A DNA stretch of 64,000 nt from Mycolicibacterium chitae. Lineage in GTDB: Bacteria; Actinomycetota; Actinomycetes; Mycobacteriales; Mycobacteriaceae. The first letter of the stretch is position 1. The number at the start of each line of letters is the position of its first letter. The notes under the pieces were generated by a model, which was not told where the DNA came from, searched no databases, and saw nothing but the letters and a program-made list of their open reading frames with translations. The position numbers were made by a program, and so were the translations under genes. This document shows, piece after piece, positions 36,205-48,762 of this stretch. Where the stretch lies: positions 806,001 through 870,000 of the forward strand of contig NZ_LR134355.1 of the NCBI RefSeq assembly GCF_900637205.1. Direction: 5' to 3'.

Positions 36205-36768
36205 TTAAGCCGGGGACAACAGCCGGGGCAGGATGGCCTCGAGATCGCGCAACGGTTGTACCGACTTCGCCGCGCGGGCCTGCAACAGCGCGCCCTCGAT
36301 GGCGCTGATCACCACCGATGCGGTGCGAGCGCTATCGCGCTGACCTGCCGCACGCAGCGTGGTATCGAGTCGCGTGCGCAGGCCGGCGAAGGCGTCGGCG
36401 GCCGCGGCTGTGATCGCCGGTTCGTCGGGGCCGGCCAGCGCGGCCGCGGCGATCGGGCAGCCGGCTCGAAAGTCCGAGTCCTCCAATTCGGCGACCCAAC
36501 CGGCGATCATGGCCCGCAGCACCGCGGCCGGATCCCCGGTCTCGGCCAGCCGGTCGACGCGGGCGGCGACCACCGCCCCCGCGGTCTCGGTGGCGGCCAC
36601 CATGAGCTCCTGTTTACCGCCGGGAAAGTGCTGGTAGATCGAGTTGCGTGCGGCGGAGCTGCGCCGGAGCAGATCCGACAGCCCGGTCGCGTGAACGCCG
36701 CGCTCCTGCACCATCGCGATGGCCGTGCTGATCAGCCGCTCCCGCGGCCCGGGTCTGACCGCGCTCAT
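36205..36768 (-). CDS. TetR-family regulator overlapping the end of ku
   Basis: 187 residues. N-terminal TetR HTH (TAIAMVQERGVHATGLSDLLRRSSAARNSIYQHFPGGKQEL, residues 12-52) and a C-terminal ligand domain of the LmrA/YxaF type (VDRLAETGDPAAVLRAMIAGWVAELEDSDFRAGCPIAA). Its ATG overlaps the TGA of ku on the same strand (AAATGAGC), so it is translated with Ku. No palindromic operator was found close by. The regulated genes are unknown. Confidence 0.85.
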   Translation of the reverse strand: MSAVRPGPRERLISTAIAMVQERGVHATGLSDLLRRSSAARNSIYQHFPGGKQELMVAATETAGAVVAARVDRLAETGDPAAVLRAMIAGWVAELEDSDFRAGCPIAAAALAGPDEPAITAAAADAFAGLRTRLDTTLRAAGQRDSARTASVVISAIEGALLQARAAKSVQPLRDLEAILPRLLSPA

Positions 36769-37682
36769 TTCTTTGCGGTCTTCTTCGCGGGTGCTTTCTT
36801 GGCCGCGGTTTTCTTGGCGGGGGCCTTCTTGGCGGCTTTTTTCGCCGGGGCCTTCTTCGCCGGGGCCTTCTCAGAATCGGAAGACCCGCCGCCGCGCCGC
36901 TTCTGGACGCTGGCCTCGAGCTTGGCCAGCAGATCGGAGACATCGTCGGCCTCGTCGAGCGCCGTCGGCTGTTCCTCCACGGTGAACGCCTCGCCGCCTT
37001 CGAGTTTGGCCTCGACCAGCTCGCGCAGCTGCTCCTGATAGTCGTCCCGGAACTGATCGGGGTTGAAGTCGTCGGCCATCGACTCGACCACCTGGCCGGC
37101 CATCTTCAACTCCGCCGGTTTGATCTCCACCTTGGTGTCGAGCACCGGGAAGTCCGGATCGCGGATCTCGTCGGGCCACAGCAGGGTGTGGATGGTCATG
37201 ACCTCACGCTTGTTGATGTCCATCACCCGCAGCGCGGCCAGCCGGGTCTTGTTGCGCAACGCGAAATGCACGATCGCGATGCGGTCGGTCTCGGCGAGGG
37301 TCTTGGCCAGCAGCACATAGGACTTCGTCGACTTGGTGTCGGGTTCCAGAAAGTAGCTGCGGTCGTACATGATCGGGTCGATGTCGCTGGCCGGGACGAA
37401 CTGCATGACCTCGATCTCGCGGCTGCGCTCCTCGGGCAGCGTCGCGATGTCCTCGTCGGTGATCACCACGCTGCGGCCGTCGTCGGACTCGAACGCACGG
37501 GCGATGTCGCGGTATTCGACCACCTCGCCGCATTCCTCGCAGACCCGTTTGTACCGGATCCGGCCGTTGTCCTTGGCGTGGACCTGATGGAACTTCAGGT
37601 CGTGGTCTTGGGTGGCGCTGTAGACCTTGACCGGGACATTCACCAGGCCAAAGGCAATCGAACCCTTCCAGATGGACCGCAT
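36765..37682 (-). CDS. ku: Non-homologous end-joining protein Ku
   Basis: 305 residues. Starts MRSIWKGSIAFGLVNVPVKVYSAT, the bacterial Ku hallmark; the core beta-barrel extends to about residue 250. The tail is a lysine-rich repeat built on PAKKA (from about 268), typical of mycobacterial Ku and thought to aid DNA threading. It binds DNA ends and recruits LigD, encoded divergently 280 bases away. ATG 37682 has GGAGAA upstream; a 50-residue upstream extension in the open frame lacks family similarity. A TetR gene overlaps its 3' end. Confidence 0.95.
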   Translation of the reverse strand: MRSIWKGSIAFGLVNVPVKVYSATQDHDLKFHQVHAKDNGRIRYKRVCEECGEVVEYRDIARAFESDDGRSVVITDEDIATLPEERSREIEVMQFVPASDIDPIMYDRSYFLEPDTKSTKSYVLLAKTLAETDRIAIVHFALRNKTRLAALRVMDINKREVMTIHTLLWPDEIRDPDFPVLDTKVEIKPAELKMAGQVVESMADDFNPDQFRDDYQEQLRELVEAKLEGGEAFTVEEQPTALDEADDVSDLLAKLEASVQKRRGGGSSDSEKAPAKKAPAKKAAKKAPAKKTAAKKAPAKKTAKK

Positions 37683-37705
37683 TTCTCCAGTATGGACTAA
37701 CGGGT

Positions 37706-37924
37706 CTACCCGGACGTCGGATCGAGTCCCAGCGGGATCTCGGGATCGGCCCCCGGACTGTGGTCGTGGGTGAACACCTGCGACGGGGCGACCTTGCACG
37801 AATTGTCCATCGGCGATTGATCGCCCGAGCACCAGGGCAGCAGATTGTCCGGATCGGCCGAGGCCGCGGACGCGCCCAACACTGCCATCATCACGGCGGC
37901 CAGCAACACAGCGGCGCGTGCCAT
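37706..37924 (-). CDS. Small secreted protein between ku and ligD
   Basis: 72 residues from ATG 37924; GTG 37933 would add three. The signal peptide (AAVLLAAVMMAVLGASAASA) is followed by a mature part of about 47 residues with two Cys (LLPWCSGDQS and DNSCKVAPS) and an acidic, Pro-rich end. It resembles other short exported mycobacterial proteins. It lies just upstream of ku on the same strand, 23 bases before the ku start, so co-transcription is possible. No function is recognised. Confidence 0.65.
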   Translation of the reverse strand: MARAAVLLAAVMMAVLGASAASADPDNLLPWCSGDQSPMDNSCKVAPSQVFTHDHSPGADPEIPLGLDPTSG

Positions 37925-37959
37925 ACCCGCCACGCTAGCAAGGTATACGTTGGACTTCG

Positions 37960-40221
37960 ATGGGATCGCGGGAATCGCAGGTCAGGCTGACCAACGCCGA
38001 CAAGGTGCTGTACCCGGAGACCGGCACCACCAAGGCCGAGGTCTTCGACTACTACATCGCCGTCGCCCAGGTCATGCTGCCGCACATCGCCGGTCGCCCC
38101 GTCACCCGCAAACGCTGGCCCAACGGCGTCGAGCAGGGCGACTTCTTCGAGAAGCAACTCGCGTCGTCGGCGCCGCAGTGGTTGAGCCGCGGCAGCGTGA
38201 CGCACCGATCGGGCACCACCACCTATCCGATCATCGACAGCGTCGACGGCCTGGCCTGGGTCGCCCAGCAGGCCGCCCTGGAAGTGCACGTGCCGCAATG
38301 GCGTTTCGTCGACGACAAACCGGGCCCGGCCACCCGCATCGTCTTCGACCTCGATCCCGGCGAGGACGTCGGGATGGACCTGATCTGCACGGTGGCCCGC
38401 GAGGTGCGCGCCCTGATGGACGACATCGGGCTGCGGACCTTCCCGCTGACCAGCGGCAGCAAGGGCATTCATCTGTATGTGCCGCTCGACGAGCCGGTCA
38501 GCTCGCGCGGCGCGTCGGTGTTGGCCAAACGCGTTGCGCAGCAATTGGAACAGGCGATGCCCAGGCAGGTCACCGCCACCATGACCAAGAAGCTGCGGGC
38601 GGGCAAGGTCTTCGTGGACTGGAGCCAGAACTCGGCGGCCAAGACCACGATCGCGCCGTACTCCATGCGCGGGCGGGCCCAGCCGACGGTCGCCGCACCC
38701 CGCACCTGGGACGAGCTCGACGATTCGGAACTGCGGCAGCTGCGCTTCGACGAGGTGCTCGACCGGGTCGCGCGCGACGGGGATCTGCTCGAGGGACTCG
38801 ACGGCGCGGTGCCGATGCCGGACCGATTGACCACCTACCGATCGATGCGCGACGACACCCGCACCCCGGAGCCTGTGCCGTCGGCCAAACCCGCTGTGGG
38901 GGAGAACAACACGTTCGTCATCCAGGAACACCACGCCCGACGGCTGCACTACGACTTCCGGCTGGAACGCGACGGGGTGCTGGTGTCCTGGGCGATACCC
39001 AAGAATCTGCCCGAGAGCCCGTCGGTCAACCACCTGGCCGTGCACACCGAGGACCACCCGCTGGAGTACGCGACCTTCGAGGGCACCATCCCGAAGGGGG
39101 AGTACGGCGGCGGCAAGGTCATCGTGTGGGATTCGGGTACCTACGAGGCCGAGAAGTTCCGCGATCCGCCCGAGCCCGGACAGAAGGGCGAGGTGATCGT
39201 CACACTGCGCGGGAACAAGGTGTCCGGCCGGTACGCGCTGATCCAGACCGACGGCAAGAACTGGTTGGCGCACCGCACCAAGGATCAGCCGCAGCCGCTG
39301 CCGTCGGATCTGGCGCCCATGCTGGCGACCCACGGTTCGGTCGCCAAGCTCAAGGCCACCCAGTGGGCGTTCGAGGGCAAGTGGGACGGGTACCGGCTGC
39401 TGTTCGACTCCGACCACGGGACGCTCGCGCTGCGTTCGCGCAGCGGCCGCGACGTCACCAAGGAGTATCCGCAACTGCGTTCCCTGGCCGCCGATCTCGC
39501 CGAGTACCACGTGCTGCTCGACGGCGAGGTGGTCGCGCTCGACGAACACGGCGTGCCCAACTTCGGCGAGATGCAGAACCGGGCCCGGGCCACCCGGATC
39601 GAGTTCTGGGCCTTCGACCTGCTGCACCTCGACGGCCGCTCGTTGCTCAACGTGAAGTACCGCGACCGGCGCAAGCTGCTCGAGACCCTGGCCGACGGGA
39701 CGAATCTGATTGTCTCCGAGCGGATCCCCGGCGACGGCGCCGAAGCGCTGCAGTACTCGGCGGAGCAAGGCTGGGAGGGGGTGATCGCCAAGAAATGGGA
39801 TTCGACGTATCAGCCCGGTCGCCGGTCGGCGGCGTGGATCAAGGACAAGAACTGGTACACCCAGGAGATCGTGATCGGCGGTTGGCGTCAGGGGGAGGGT
39901 GGCCGATCCACCGGCATCGGGGCGCTGCTGATGGGAATCCCCGCCGAGGACGGGTTGGATTTCGTCGGTCGGGTCGGCACCGGGTTCACCGACAAGGAAC
40001 TGGGCAAGCTCAAGAAGCTGCTGGCGCCGTTGCACACCGACGAATCCCCGTTCAACACCCGGCTTTCCGGGCCTGATGCCCGCGGCGTCACGTTCGTCGA
40101 GCCCACCGTCGTCGGTGAGGTGCGGTACGGGCAGTGGACCTCGGACGGCCGGCTGCGGCATCCCAGTTGGCGCGGGCTGCGGCCGGACAAGTCGCCGGCG
40201 GAGGTCAGACGCGAGCCGTGA
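37960..40221 (+). CDS. ligD: Multifunctional ATP-dependent DNA ligase LigD
   Basis: 753 residues in the mycobacterial order: N-terminal polymerase/primase domain (about 1-300; [12 protein letters not shown] carries the catalytic Asp pair), central phosphoesterase domain (about 310-440; [21 protein letters not shown]) and C-terminal ligase (about 450-753; adenylated Lys about 474 in GKWDGYR). It fills in, trims and seals Ku-bound ends. TATACG (37944-37949) is a likely -10 with only 10 bases to the ATG. Its last 17 bases overlap the convergent rnhA gene. Confidence 0.96.
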   Translation: MGSRESQVRLTNADKVLYPETGTTKAEVFDYYIAVAQVMLPHIAGRPVTRKRWPNGVEQGDFFEKQLASSAPQWLSRGSVTHRSGTTTYPIIDSVDGLAWVAQQAALEVHVPQWRFVDDKPGPATRIVFDLDPGEDVGMDLICTVAREVRALMDDIGLRTFPLTSGSKGIHLYVPLDEPVSSRGASVLAKRVAQQLEQAMPRQVTATMTKKLRAGKVFVDWSQNSAAKTTIAPYSMRGRAQPTVAAPRTWDELDDSELRQLRFDEVLDRVARDGDLLEGLDGAVPMPDRLTTYRSMRDDTRTPEPVPSAKPAVGENNTFVIQEHHARRLHYDFRLERDGVLVSWAIPKNLPESPSVNHLAVHTEDHPLEYATFEGTIPKGEYGGGKVIVWDSGTYEAEKFRDPPEPGQKGEVIVTLRGNKVSGRYALIQTDGKNWLAHRTKDQPQPLPSDLAPMLATHGSVAKLKATQWAFEGKWDGYRLLFDSDHGTLALRSRSGRDVTKEYPQLRSLAADLAEYHVLLDGEVVALDEHGVPNFGEMQNRARATRIEFWAFDLLHLDGRSLLNVKYRDRRKLLETLADGTNLIVSERIPGDGAEALQYSAEQGWEGVIAKKWDSTYQPGRRSAAWIKDKNWYTQEIVIGGWRQGEGGRSTGIGALLMGIPAEDGLDFVGRVGTGFTDKELGKLKKLLAPLHTDESPFNTRLSGPDARGVTFVEPTVVGEVRYGQWTSDGRLRHPSWRGLRPDKSPAEVRREP

Positions 40222-40680
40222 GCGCGGCCGCGTCGATCGCTTCCTGCATCCCGCGGGTCGCCAGCACGTCGGCCAGTTCGTTGTCGGTGACCCCCGAATG
40301 GCCCTTCACCCAGAACCACTCGACCTCGTGGCGCGCGCACGCCGCCTGCAACCGCTGCCACAGGTCGACGTTCTTCACCGGTTGCTTCGCGGCGGTCAGC
40401 CAGCCGTTGCGGGCCCAGCCGTGCACCCACTTGGTGATGCCGTTGCGGACGTAGGTGCTGTCGGTGTAAAGGTGCACGACCACGGGTCGGGTCAGCGCCT
40501 CGAGGGCCATGATCGGCGCGGTCAGTTCCATCCGGTTGTTGCTGGTCTGACCGGCCTCCCCGCCGAACAGTTCGCGCACGTGGTGGCGCTGGCGCAGCAC
40601 CGCGCCCCAGCCGCCGGGGCCGGGGTTCGGGCGGCAGCCACCGTCGGTGTGGATGACCACTGGATCGTCGAGGGACTCGC

Positions 40681-40684
<4 letters not shown>
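40205..40684 (-). CDS. rnhA: Ribonuclease HI
   Basis: 159 residues with the type I RNase H core: first catalytic Asp in [21 protein letters not shown], Glu in [17 protein letters not shown], Asp in [12 protein letters not shown] and C-terminal His/Asp in [14 protein letters not shown]. It degrades RNA in RNA-DNA hybrids. The GTG start overlaps the stop of the acyl-CoA synthetase gene (GTGA), and the 3' end overlaps ligD by 17 bases, so ligD and rnhA transcripts are antisense at their ends. Confidence 0.94.
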
Positions 40685-42549
<1,865 letters not shown>

Positions 42550-42590
42550 GACGGAACCGTACAACGCCGAGGTGGGCGGTCGTGCGCCGA

Positions 42591-43457
42591 TTACACCTTG
42601 CTGATGACCTTCTCGGCGAAGCGCTCGAGGTTGCGGATCTTGTCGTCGAGCGGTTCGGTGTCGCGGCCCACGATGTAGGGCAACCGGAAGCCGACGATGA
42701 CGTCGGTGACGCCCTTGTCCTCGAGGCGTTTGATGCCGTCGGCGGTGTAGGCGTCGGCGGAGATGACGTGGATCTCAAAATCACCGGTACTGCCGGCTTC
42801 CGCGCGGTAGCGGGCGAGCTTGGCCAACAGTTCGTCGAGTTCCTCCGGGCCACCGCCGCCGTGCATCCAGCCGTCGTTGCGCGCCGCGCGGCGCAGCGCC
42901 GCATCGGCGTGACCGCCGATCAGGATCGGGATCGGCTTCGTGGGCGCCGGGGACATCTTGGTCTTCTCGATGTCGTAGAACTCGCCGTGGTATTCGAAGT
43001 ACTCGCCGGTGGTCAGGCCGCGGATGATGTCGATGCACTCGTCCATCCGCTTTCCCCGCCGGGCGAACGGCACGCCCATCAGGTCGTAATCCTCGGGCCA
43101 GGGGCTGGTGCCCACGCCGAGGCCCAGACGGTTGTCGAACATCGCGGCCAACGAACCGGCCTGCTTGGCCACCAGCGCGGGTGGCCGGATGGGCAGCTTG
43201 AGCACGAAGAAGTTGAACCGCAGCGTCGTGGTGACCGCGGACAGCGCCGAGGCCAGGACGAACGTCTCGATCATCTCCTTGTCCTCGAGGAACTCGCGGT
43301 TGCCGTCGGGCGTGTAGGGGTACTTCGCGTCGGACTCGGCCGGATAGGCGACGCTGTCGGCCAGCGTCATCCCGTGGTAGCCGGCCGCCTCGGCCGCCTT
43401 CGCCAGCGGTATGTAGTAGCTGGAGTCCGTCATGGCTTCCGCATAGGTGAATCGCAT
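42591..43457 (-). CDS. LLM-class F420-dependent oxidoreductase (Rv0940c-like)
   Basis: 288 residues of the luciferase-like F420 family: MRFTYAEAMTDSSYYIPLAKAAE at the start, DNRLGLGVGTSPWPEDYDLMG, PIPILIGGHADAALRRAARN. It matches M. tuberculosis Rv0940c, a member of the cholesterol-responsive KstR group. A KstR-type box (43467-43484) lies 10 bases upstream of the ATG, supporting repression by KstR and induction on sterols. The reaction is unknown, plausibly a step in sterol-derived acyl-CoA or ketone metabolism. Confidence 0.87.
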   Translation of the reverse strand: MRFTYAEAMTDSSYYIPLAKAAEAAGYHGMTLADSVAYPAESDAKYPYTPDGNREFLEDKEMIETFVLASALSAVTTTLRFNFFVLKLPIRPPALVAKQAGSLAAMFDNRLGLGVGTSPWPEDYDLMGVPFARRGKRMDECIDIIRGLTTGEYFEYHGEFYDIEKTKMSPAPTKPIPILIGGHADAALRRAARNDGWMHGGGGPEELDELLAKLARYRAEAGSTGDFEIHVISADAYTADGIKRLEDKGVTDVIVGFRLPYIVGRDTEPLDDKIRNLERFAEKVISKV

Positions 43458-43466
43458 GACAGCGAT

Positions 43467-43484
43467 ACTAGAACACGTTCTAGT
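43467..43484. promoter_or_regulatory. KstR-type operator between divergent oxidoreductases
   Basis: ACTAGAAC-AC-GTTCTAGT, 8-base perfect arms with 2-base spacing, matches the mycobacterial KstR consensus TAGAAC-N2-GTTCTA. It is 9 bases from the F420 oxidoreductase start and 24 bases from the deazaflavin nitroreductase start, so it can control both. Confidence 0.75.
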
Positions 43485-43508
43485 TTTGCCTGGGTCTAAC
43501 GTGGAAAT

Positions 43509-43961
43509 ATGCCCACGACATTGGCGGGCCGACTGTTGCGCACGCGGTGGCTGGTGCGCGCGCCGCTCGCGCTGTACCGCGCCCGACTGGGCTTCCTGCT
43601 GGGGCACCGCATGCTGATGCTCGAGCACCGCGGCCGCAAGACCGGGTTGCCGCGGCAGGTGGTCCTGGAGGTCACCGACCGGCCCGGCCCGGACCGCTAC
43701 GTGGTGGCCTCGGGACTGGGAAAGACGTCCCAGTGGTATCGCAATGTGCTGGCCGACCCGGAGGTCAAGGTCAGCGTCGGGGGTCGGCGTGAGGTGCCCG
43801 CCACCGCGCGGGCCATGACCCCCGAGGAGTCGGCACGGACGCTCGCGGAGTATCAGCGCCAGCACCGGATCGCCTGGCGGTTCCTCGGGCCGGTGATGCA
43901 GGAGGCGCTGGGCACCGACGACCTGGCGGTGCCCATGGTGGAACTGACGCTGGAGGAGTGA
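43509..43961 (+). CDS. Deazaflavin (F420)-dependent nitroreductase-family protein, Ddn-like
   Basis: 150 residues of the DDN/DUF385 split-barrel family: LMLEHRGRKTGLPRQVVLEV and VVASGLGKTSQWYRNVLADPEVKV are the family core that binds F420. The N-terminus is basic and slightly hydrophobic, fitting membrane-surface association. Some relatives reduce quinones or activate nitroimidazoles. It is divergent from the Rv0940c-like gene over a shared KstR-type box, so it is probably co-regulated with sterol catabolism. Confidence 0.85.
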   Translation: MPTTLAGRLLRTRWLVRAPLALYRARLGFLLGHRMLMLEHRGRKTGLPRQVVLEVTDRPGPDRYVVASGLGKTSQWYRNVLADPEVKVSVGGRREVPATARAMTPEESARTLAEYQRQHRIAWRFLGPVMQEALGTDDLAVPMVELTLEE

Positions 43962-44642
43962 TCAGTCGATGGCGAACGGTGGCGCGCCCACCCCGGTGAC
44001 GGTGTAACCGCCCCACGGGGTGCGCTCCATCACCCGCGCCGGTGCGCTGCTGCCGGTGGTCGACACCGTCACCGAGCGCTGCTTGGTCAGCACCTCGTCG
44101 GGCAGTTCGCCGGCGATCGATCCGCGCCAGTGGTAGCGGCCGTCGATCGCGTCGAGATGGCCGGACAGCCGCGCGTGCACGGCGATGTCCCCCTCGGCCA
44201 GCGTCAGGGTGGCGGCGCCGTCGTACACGTGCTCGTCGGTGGGAATCGAACCCGTCAGGTAGAACTTGGTCGCCAGTGCTCGCAATGGTCTGCGCCGCAA
44301 CTGGATCCGCGCCCTGGCCTCGATGCGCGTGGACCCGGAGCGCCGCAGCAACTCCAGGCAGTGGGCCACCAGGCGGGACTGCGCCGTGGTGTCGGGGCCG
44401 GGAATGCGGAAGTAGTTCGGCATGCCGTGGACGGCGATCGTGGGCTCGGTCGACGGCCGGGTGTCGATCAGGATGCGGGCGCTGATGCAGCGCCCGTCGG
44501 CGGTGGTCAGGCTCCAGCTGTCGGTGCCGGCGTCGAACCGCGCATCGCGCAGGCGGGCCTGATCAGCCGGCACCTCGATGGCGCTGATCGCGCTCAACTC
44601 CGGGCCGAGGTCGCAGACTCGCCCCAGGACAATGGATGTCAC
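43962..44642 (-). CDS. DUF4873-domain protein encoded with a diiron oxygenase
   Basis: 226 residues. The N-terminal part (VTSIVLGRVCDLGPELSA, LIDTRPSTEPTIAVHGMPNYFRIPGPD) looks like the tail of a flavin monooxygenase-type protein. The C-terminal 95 residues (YDGAATLTLAEGDIAVHARLSGHLD to the end) are DUF4873. M. tuberculosis Rv0943c, in the same region, is a longer monooxygenase-type protein. The FAD-binding half is absent here. GTG 44642 overlaps the diiron oxygenase stop, so the two are one unit. It may be a truncated derivative now serving as an accessory protein. Confidence 0.6.
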   Translation of the reverse strand: MTSIVLGRVCDLGPELSAISAIEVPADQARLRDARFDAGTDSWSLTTADGRCISARILIDTRPSTEPTIAVHGMPNYFRIPGPDTTAQSRLVAHCLELLRRSGSTRIEARARIQLRRRPLRALATKFYLTGSIPTDEHVYDGAATLTLAEGDIAVHARLSGHLDAIDGRYHWRGSIAGELPDEVLTKQRSVTVSTTGSSAPARVMERTPWGGYTVTGVGAPPFAID

Positions 44643-45541
44643 AGGAAGCCGGCCCGGCGCCACATCCACCGCCCGAACCGGCCCATCAGGCCGATGTCCT
44701 CGAAGAACTCCGCCAGCGGGGCGAAGGCCGACACGCACTTGTCCCGGAAATGCGGGTTCGATCGGGCCACCCGGCGCATCCGCTTGCCGTCGAGTCCCAC
44801 CCGGGAGTACTGGATGGGCAGGGTGAACAGCATCCGGTAGAACGGTCCGCCGGCACCGTGCACGTTGGCCAGCAACATCTTTCGATACCACGGCATGACC
44901 GGCACCGTCTTGCGCAGCCCGTCGCGGGCGAACTGGATGTGGCGGGCCTCCTCGGTGACATGAATCCGCATGAGGCGCTGCACGATCGGCTGCAGGTCGG
45001 GGTCCTCCAAGGTCTGCCGCTGCAACGCGTCGAACAGTTCCTCGCCGACCAGTGCCGCGCCCCACAGCAGCGGCCCGCGGAACACCAGCGGCAGCGAGTT
45101 GATGATCATGCGCCGAAACAGCTTGGGCCGCACCGGGGTCCCGCCCACCCGCTCGATGGTCTTACCGAACATGATCATGTGCCGGGTCTCGTCGCCCAGT
45201 TCGGTCAGCGCGTAGTGGGTGGTCTTCGCGGTCGGGTTGCGGTGCATCAGGTCGCGCAGCAAGGCCTGGTTGAGGATGTTCTCGAACCAGATGCCCGCCG
45301 AGAGGACGTTGACCAACTCCTGCCGGGACAGGTCGATCTGCTGGGACCGGCTCAGCGCCTCCCATTCCGGGGTGCCGTAGAGGGTGACCATCTGCGGGGG
45401 CAGGAAGAACTTGTCCGGGTCGATCGGCGCGTCCCAGTCGATGTCGACGACGGGCTCGTAGGACCGCTTGACCGAGCCCTTCAGCAGGCGTTCGGCGAAT
45501 TCCTCACGGCTGGGCGGTGACTGTGGCAGTGACGTGGTCAT
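44639..45541 (-). CDS. AurF-like diiron oxygenase
   Basis: 300 residues, all-helical. Iron ligands expected for the AurF/p-aminobenzoate N-oxygenase family are seen in QELVNVLSAGIWFENIL, TELGDETRHMIMFGKTIER, ALVGEELFDAL and HVTEEARHIQFARDGL, which together give Glu/His pairs in the right order. Such enzymes N-oxygenate arylamines or hydroxylate lipids; the substrate here is unknown. It is transcribed away from nei, and the DUF4873 gene is coupled downstream. Confidence 0.82.
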   Translation of the reverse strand: MTTSLPQSPPSREEFAERLLKGSVKRSYEPVVDIDWDAPIDPDKFFLPPQMVTLYGTPEWEALSRSQQIDLSRQELVNVLSAGIWFENILNQALLRDLMHRNPTAKTTHYALTELGDETRHMIMFGKTIERVGGTPVRPKLFRRMIINSLPLVFRGPLLWGAALVGEELFDALQRQTLEDPDLQPIVQRLMRIHVTEEARHIQFARDGLRKTVPVMPWYRKMLLANVHGAGGPFYRMLFTLPIQYSRVGLDGKRMRRVARSNPHFRDKCVSAFAPLAEFFEDIGLMGRFGRWMWRRAGFL

Positions 45542-45687
45542 GGGCGACGGGAGTCCCTTCGTGTGACGTCCGTTGACCTGAAGGTTAGACCGCTTTGGAA
45601 TAAAGTCAATACCGGCGGTACCGGGTACTTTGAAATCGTTATCGCAGCGCCCGTGACATGCGCCGACGGGCTCGGCAGACTGTACGA

Positions 45688-46551
45688 ATGCCCGAATTAC
45701 CCGAGGTGGAAGCCCTGGCCGAGTACCTGCGCGGCAACGCCGTGGGCCGGCCGGTGGGCCGCATCGACGTGGCGGCCCTGTCGGTGCTCAAGACCTTCGA
45801 TCCGCCGCTGACCGCGCTGTACGGCCAGGCGGTGACCGGCGCGAGTCGCTGGGGCAAGTACCTGGGCCTTCAGGTCGGTGACCTATACCTGATCACGCAT
45901 CTGTCGCGGGCGGGTTGGCTGCGGTGGTCCGACAACCTCACCGCCACTCCGCTCAAGCCCGGGAAGGGGCCCATCGCGCTGCGGGTGCACCTCGGAACAC
46001 CCGGCGCGGCACCGGGATTCGACCTGACCGAGGCCGGCACCCAGAAACGATTGGCGGTGTGGCTGGTCGACGACCCGACGAAGGTCCCCGGCATCGCCAA
46101 CCTCGGCCCGGACGCGCTGTCGCTGGGTCCGCAGGACCTGGCCTCGGTGTTGAAGGGCAATACCGGGCGGCTCAAGACCGTGATCACCGATCAGAAGGTG
46201 ATCGCCGGCGTCGGCAACGCCTACAGCGACGAGATCCTGCACGTGGCGAAGCTGTCGCCGTTCGCGACCGCCGGCAAGTTGACCGAGGCGCAACTCGGCG
46301 CGCTGCACGACGCGCTGATCTCGGTGCTCACCGACGCCGTAGGGCGCTCGGTGGGGCAGCAGGCTGCGACGCTGAAGGGCGAGAAGCGCTCGGGGTTGCG
46401 CGTGCACGCCCGCACCGGTCTGCCGTGCCCGGTCTGCGGGGACACCGTGCGCGAGGTGTCCTTCGCCGACAAGTCTTTCCAGTACTGCGCGAAGTGTCAG
46501 ACCGGCGGCAAGGTGCTGGCGGATCGACGGATGTCGAAGCTGCTCAAGTAG
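45688..46551 (+). CDS. Fpg/Nei-family DNA glycosylase (Rv0944-like)
   Basis: 287 residues. Starts MPELPEVEALAEYL with the catalytic Pro and Glu immediately after the Met. The helix-two-turn-helix KVIAGVGNAYSDEILHVAKLSPF is near residue 170, and the C-terminal zinc finger is CPVCGDTVREVSF then YCAKCQTGGK. It excises oxidised bases and cleaves the strand by beta-elimination. M. tuberculosis Rv0944 is an incomplete member; here the N-terminal catalytic part is intact. The start must be 45688 because processing exposes Pro2. Confidence 0.9.
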   Translation: MPELPEVEALAEYLRGNAVGRPVGRIDVAALSVLKTFDPPLTALYGQAVTGASRWGKYLGLQVGDLYLITHLSRAGWLRWSDNLTATPLKPGKGPIALRVHLGTPGAAPGFDLTEAGTQKRLAVWLVDDPTKVPGIANLGPDALSLGPQDLASVLKGNTGRLKTVITDQKVIAGVGNAYSDEILHVAKLSPFATAGKLTEAQLGALHDALISVLTDAVGRSVGQQAATLKGEKRSGLRVHARTGLPCPVCGDTVREVSFADKSFQYCAKCQTGGKVLADRRMSKLLK

Positions 46552-46603
46552 GAATCTGGAGTCAGAGGTTTCTCGCCGCCGACCCCGGGGTAGACCAAGC
46601 GGC

Positions 46604-47014
46604 ATGAAACTCTCAGCATTGACCCCAGCACTGTATGCCGGCGCCGCTGCTGCGGCCTTCGCTTTCGCCCCGGTGGCCATGGCCACGCCGGCCCCGCCGC
46701 CGTGCGTCAACCCGGACGGCACTGCGTGTGCCGACATCGGCACCGCGGGTCCCGGTGGAGCGGCCGGGCAGATCCCCGGCGGCCCCGGTGGTGAGGCCGG
46801 TCCCGGTGGCGCCAGCGGCGCGATTCCCGGTGGCCCCGGCGGAGCGGCCGGACCCGAGGGCGCGACGGGCAGCATTCCCGGTGGTCCCGAGGGCACTGCC
46901 GGTCCCGGTGGCGCCGCGGGCAGCATCCCCGGCGGGCCTGCCGGCACGGCCGGACCTGACGGCGCCGCGGGCTGCATCCCCGGTGTCGGCTGCGCCACCA
47001 TCCCGGCACCCTGA
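46604..47014 (+). CDS. Secreted glycine/proline-rich repeat protein
   Basis: 136 residues. A signal peptide (ALYAGAAAAAFAFAPVAMA, cleavage near residue 27) is followed by CVNPDGTACADIG. Then come about four 17-residue repeats of the form xIPGGPxGxAGPxGAxG, closing with CIPGVGCATIPAP. Cys pairs flank the repeats. It is collagen-like in composition but lacks a strict Gly-X-Y register. No function is recognised; a cell-wall or surface protein is likely. The hairpin at 47045-47078 probably ends its transcript. Confidence 0.75.
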   Translation: MKLSALTPALYAGAAAAAFAFAPVAMATPAPPPCVNPDGTACADIGTAGPGGAAGQIPGGPGGEAGPGGASGAIPGGPGGAAGPEGATGSIPGGPEGTAGPGGAAGSIPGGPAGTAGPDGAAGCIPGVGCATIPAP

Positions 47015-47044
47015 TCGGTGACCGGTAGTTAGACCCCTCCAAGT

Positions 47045-47078
47045 CGGACGCGGCCGTGCTGAAGCGCGGTCGCGTCCG
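47045..47078. terminator. Hairpin between convergent repeat-protein gene and pgi
   Basis: CGGACGCG (47045-47052) pairs with CGCGTCCG (47071-47078), and the stem extends inward by several pairs including G-U. It stands in the only gap between the convergent genes, so it likely terminates both. Confidence 0.6.
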
Positions 47079-47084
47079 CTTTGG

Positions 47085-48734
<1,650 letters not shown>

Positions 48735-48762
48735 GTTCTCGACCTTAGTGAATGATGGGGGG

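Noticed and set aside
37891..40161. Minus-strand frame (756 codons) antisense to ligD
   Set aside because: LigD is unmistakable on the plus strand with all three catalytic domains; the antisense frame has no recognisable domains.
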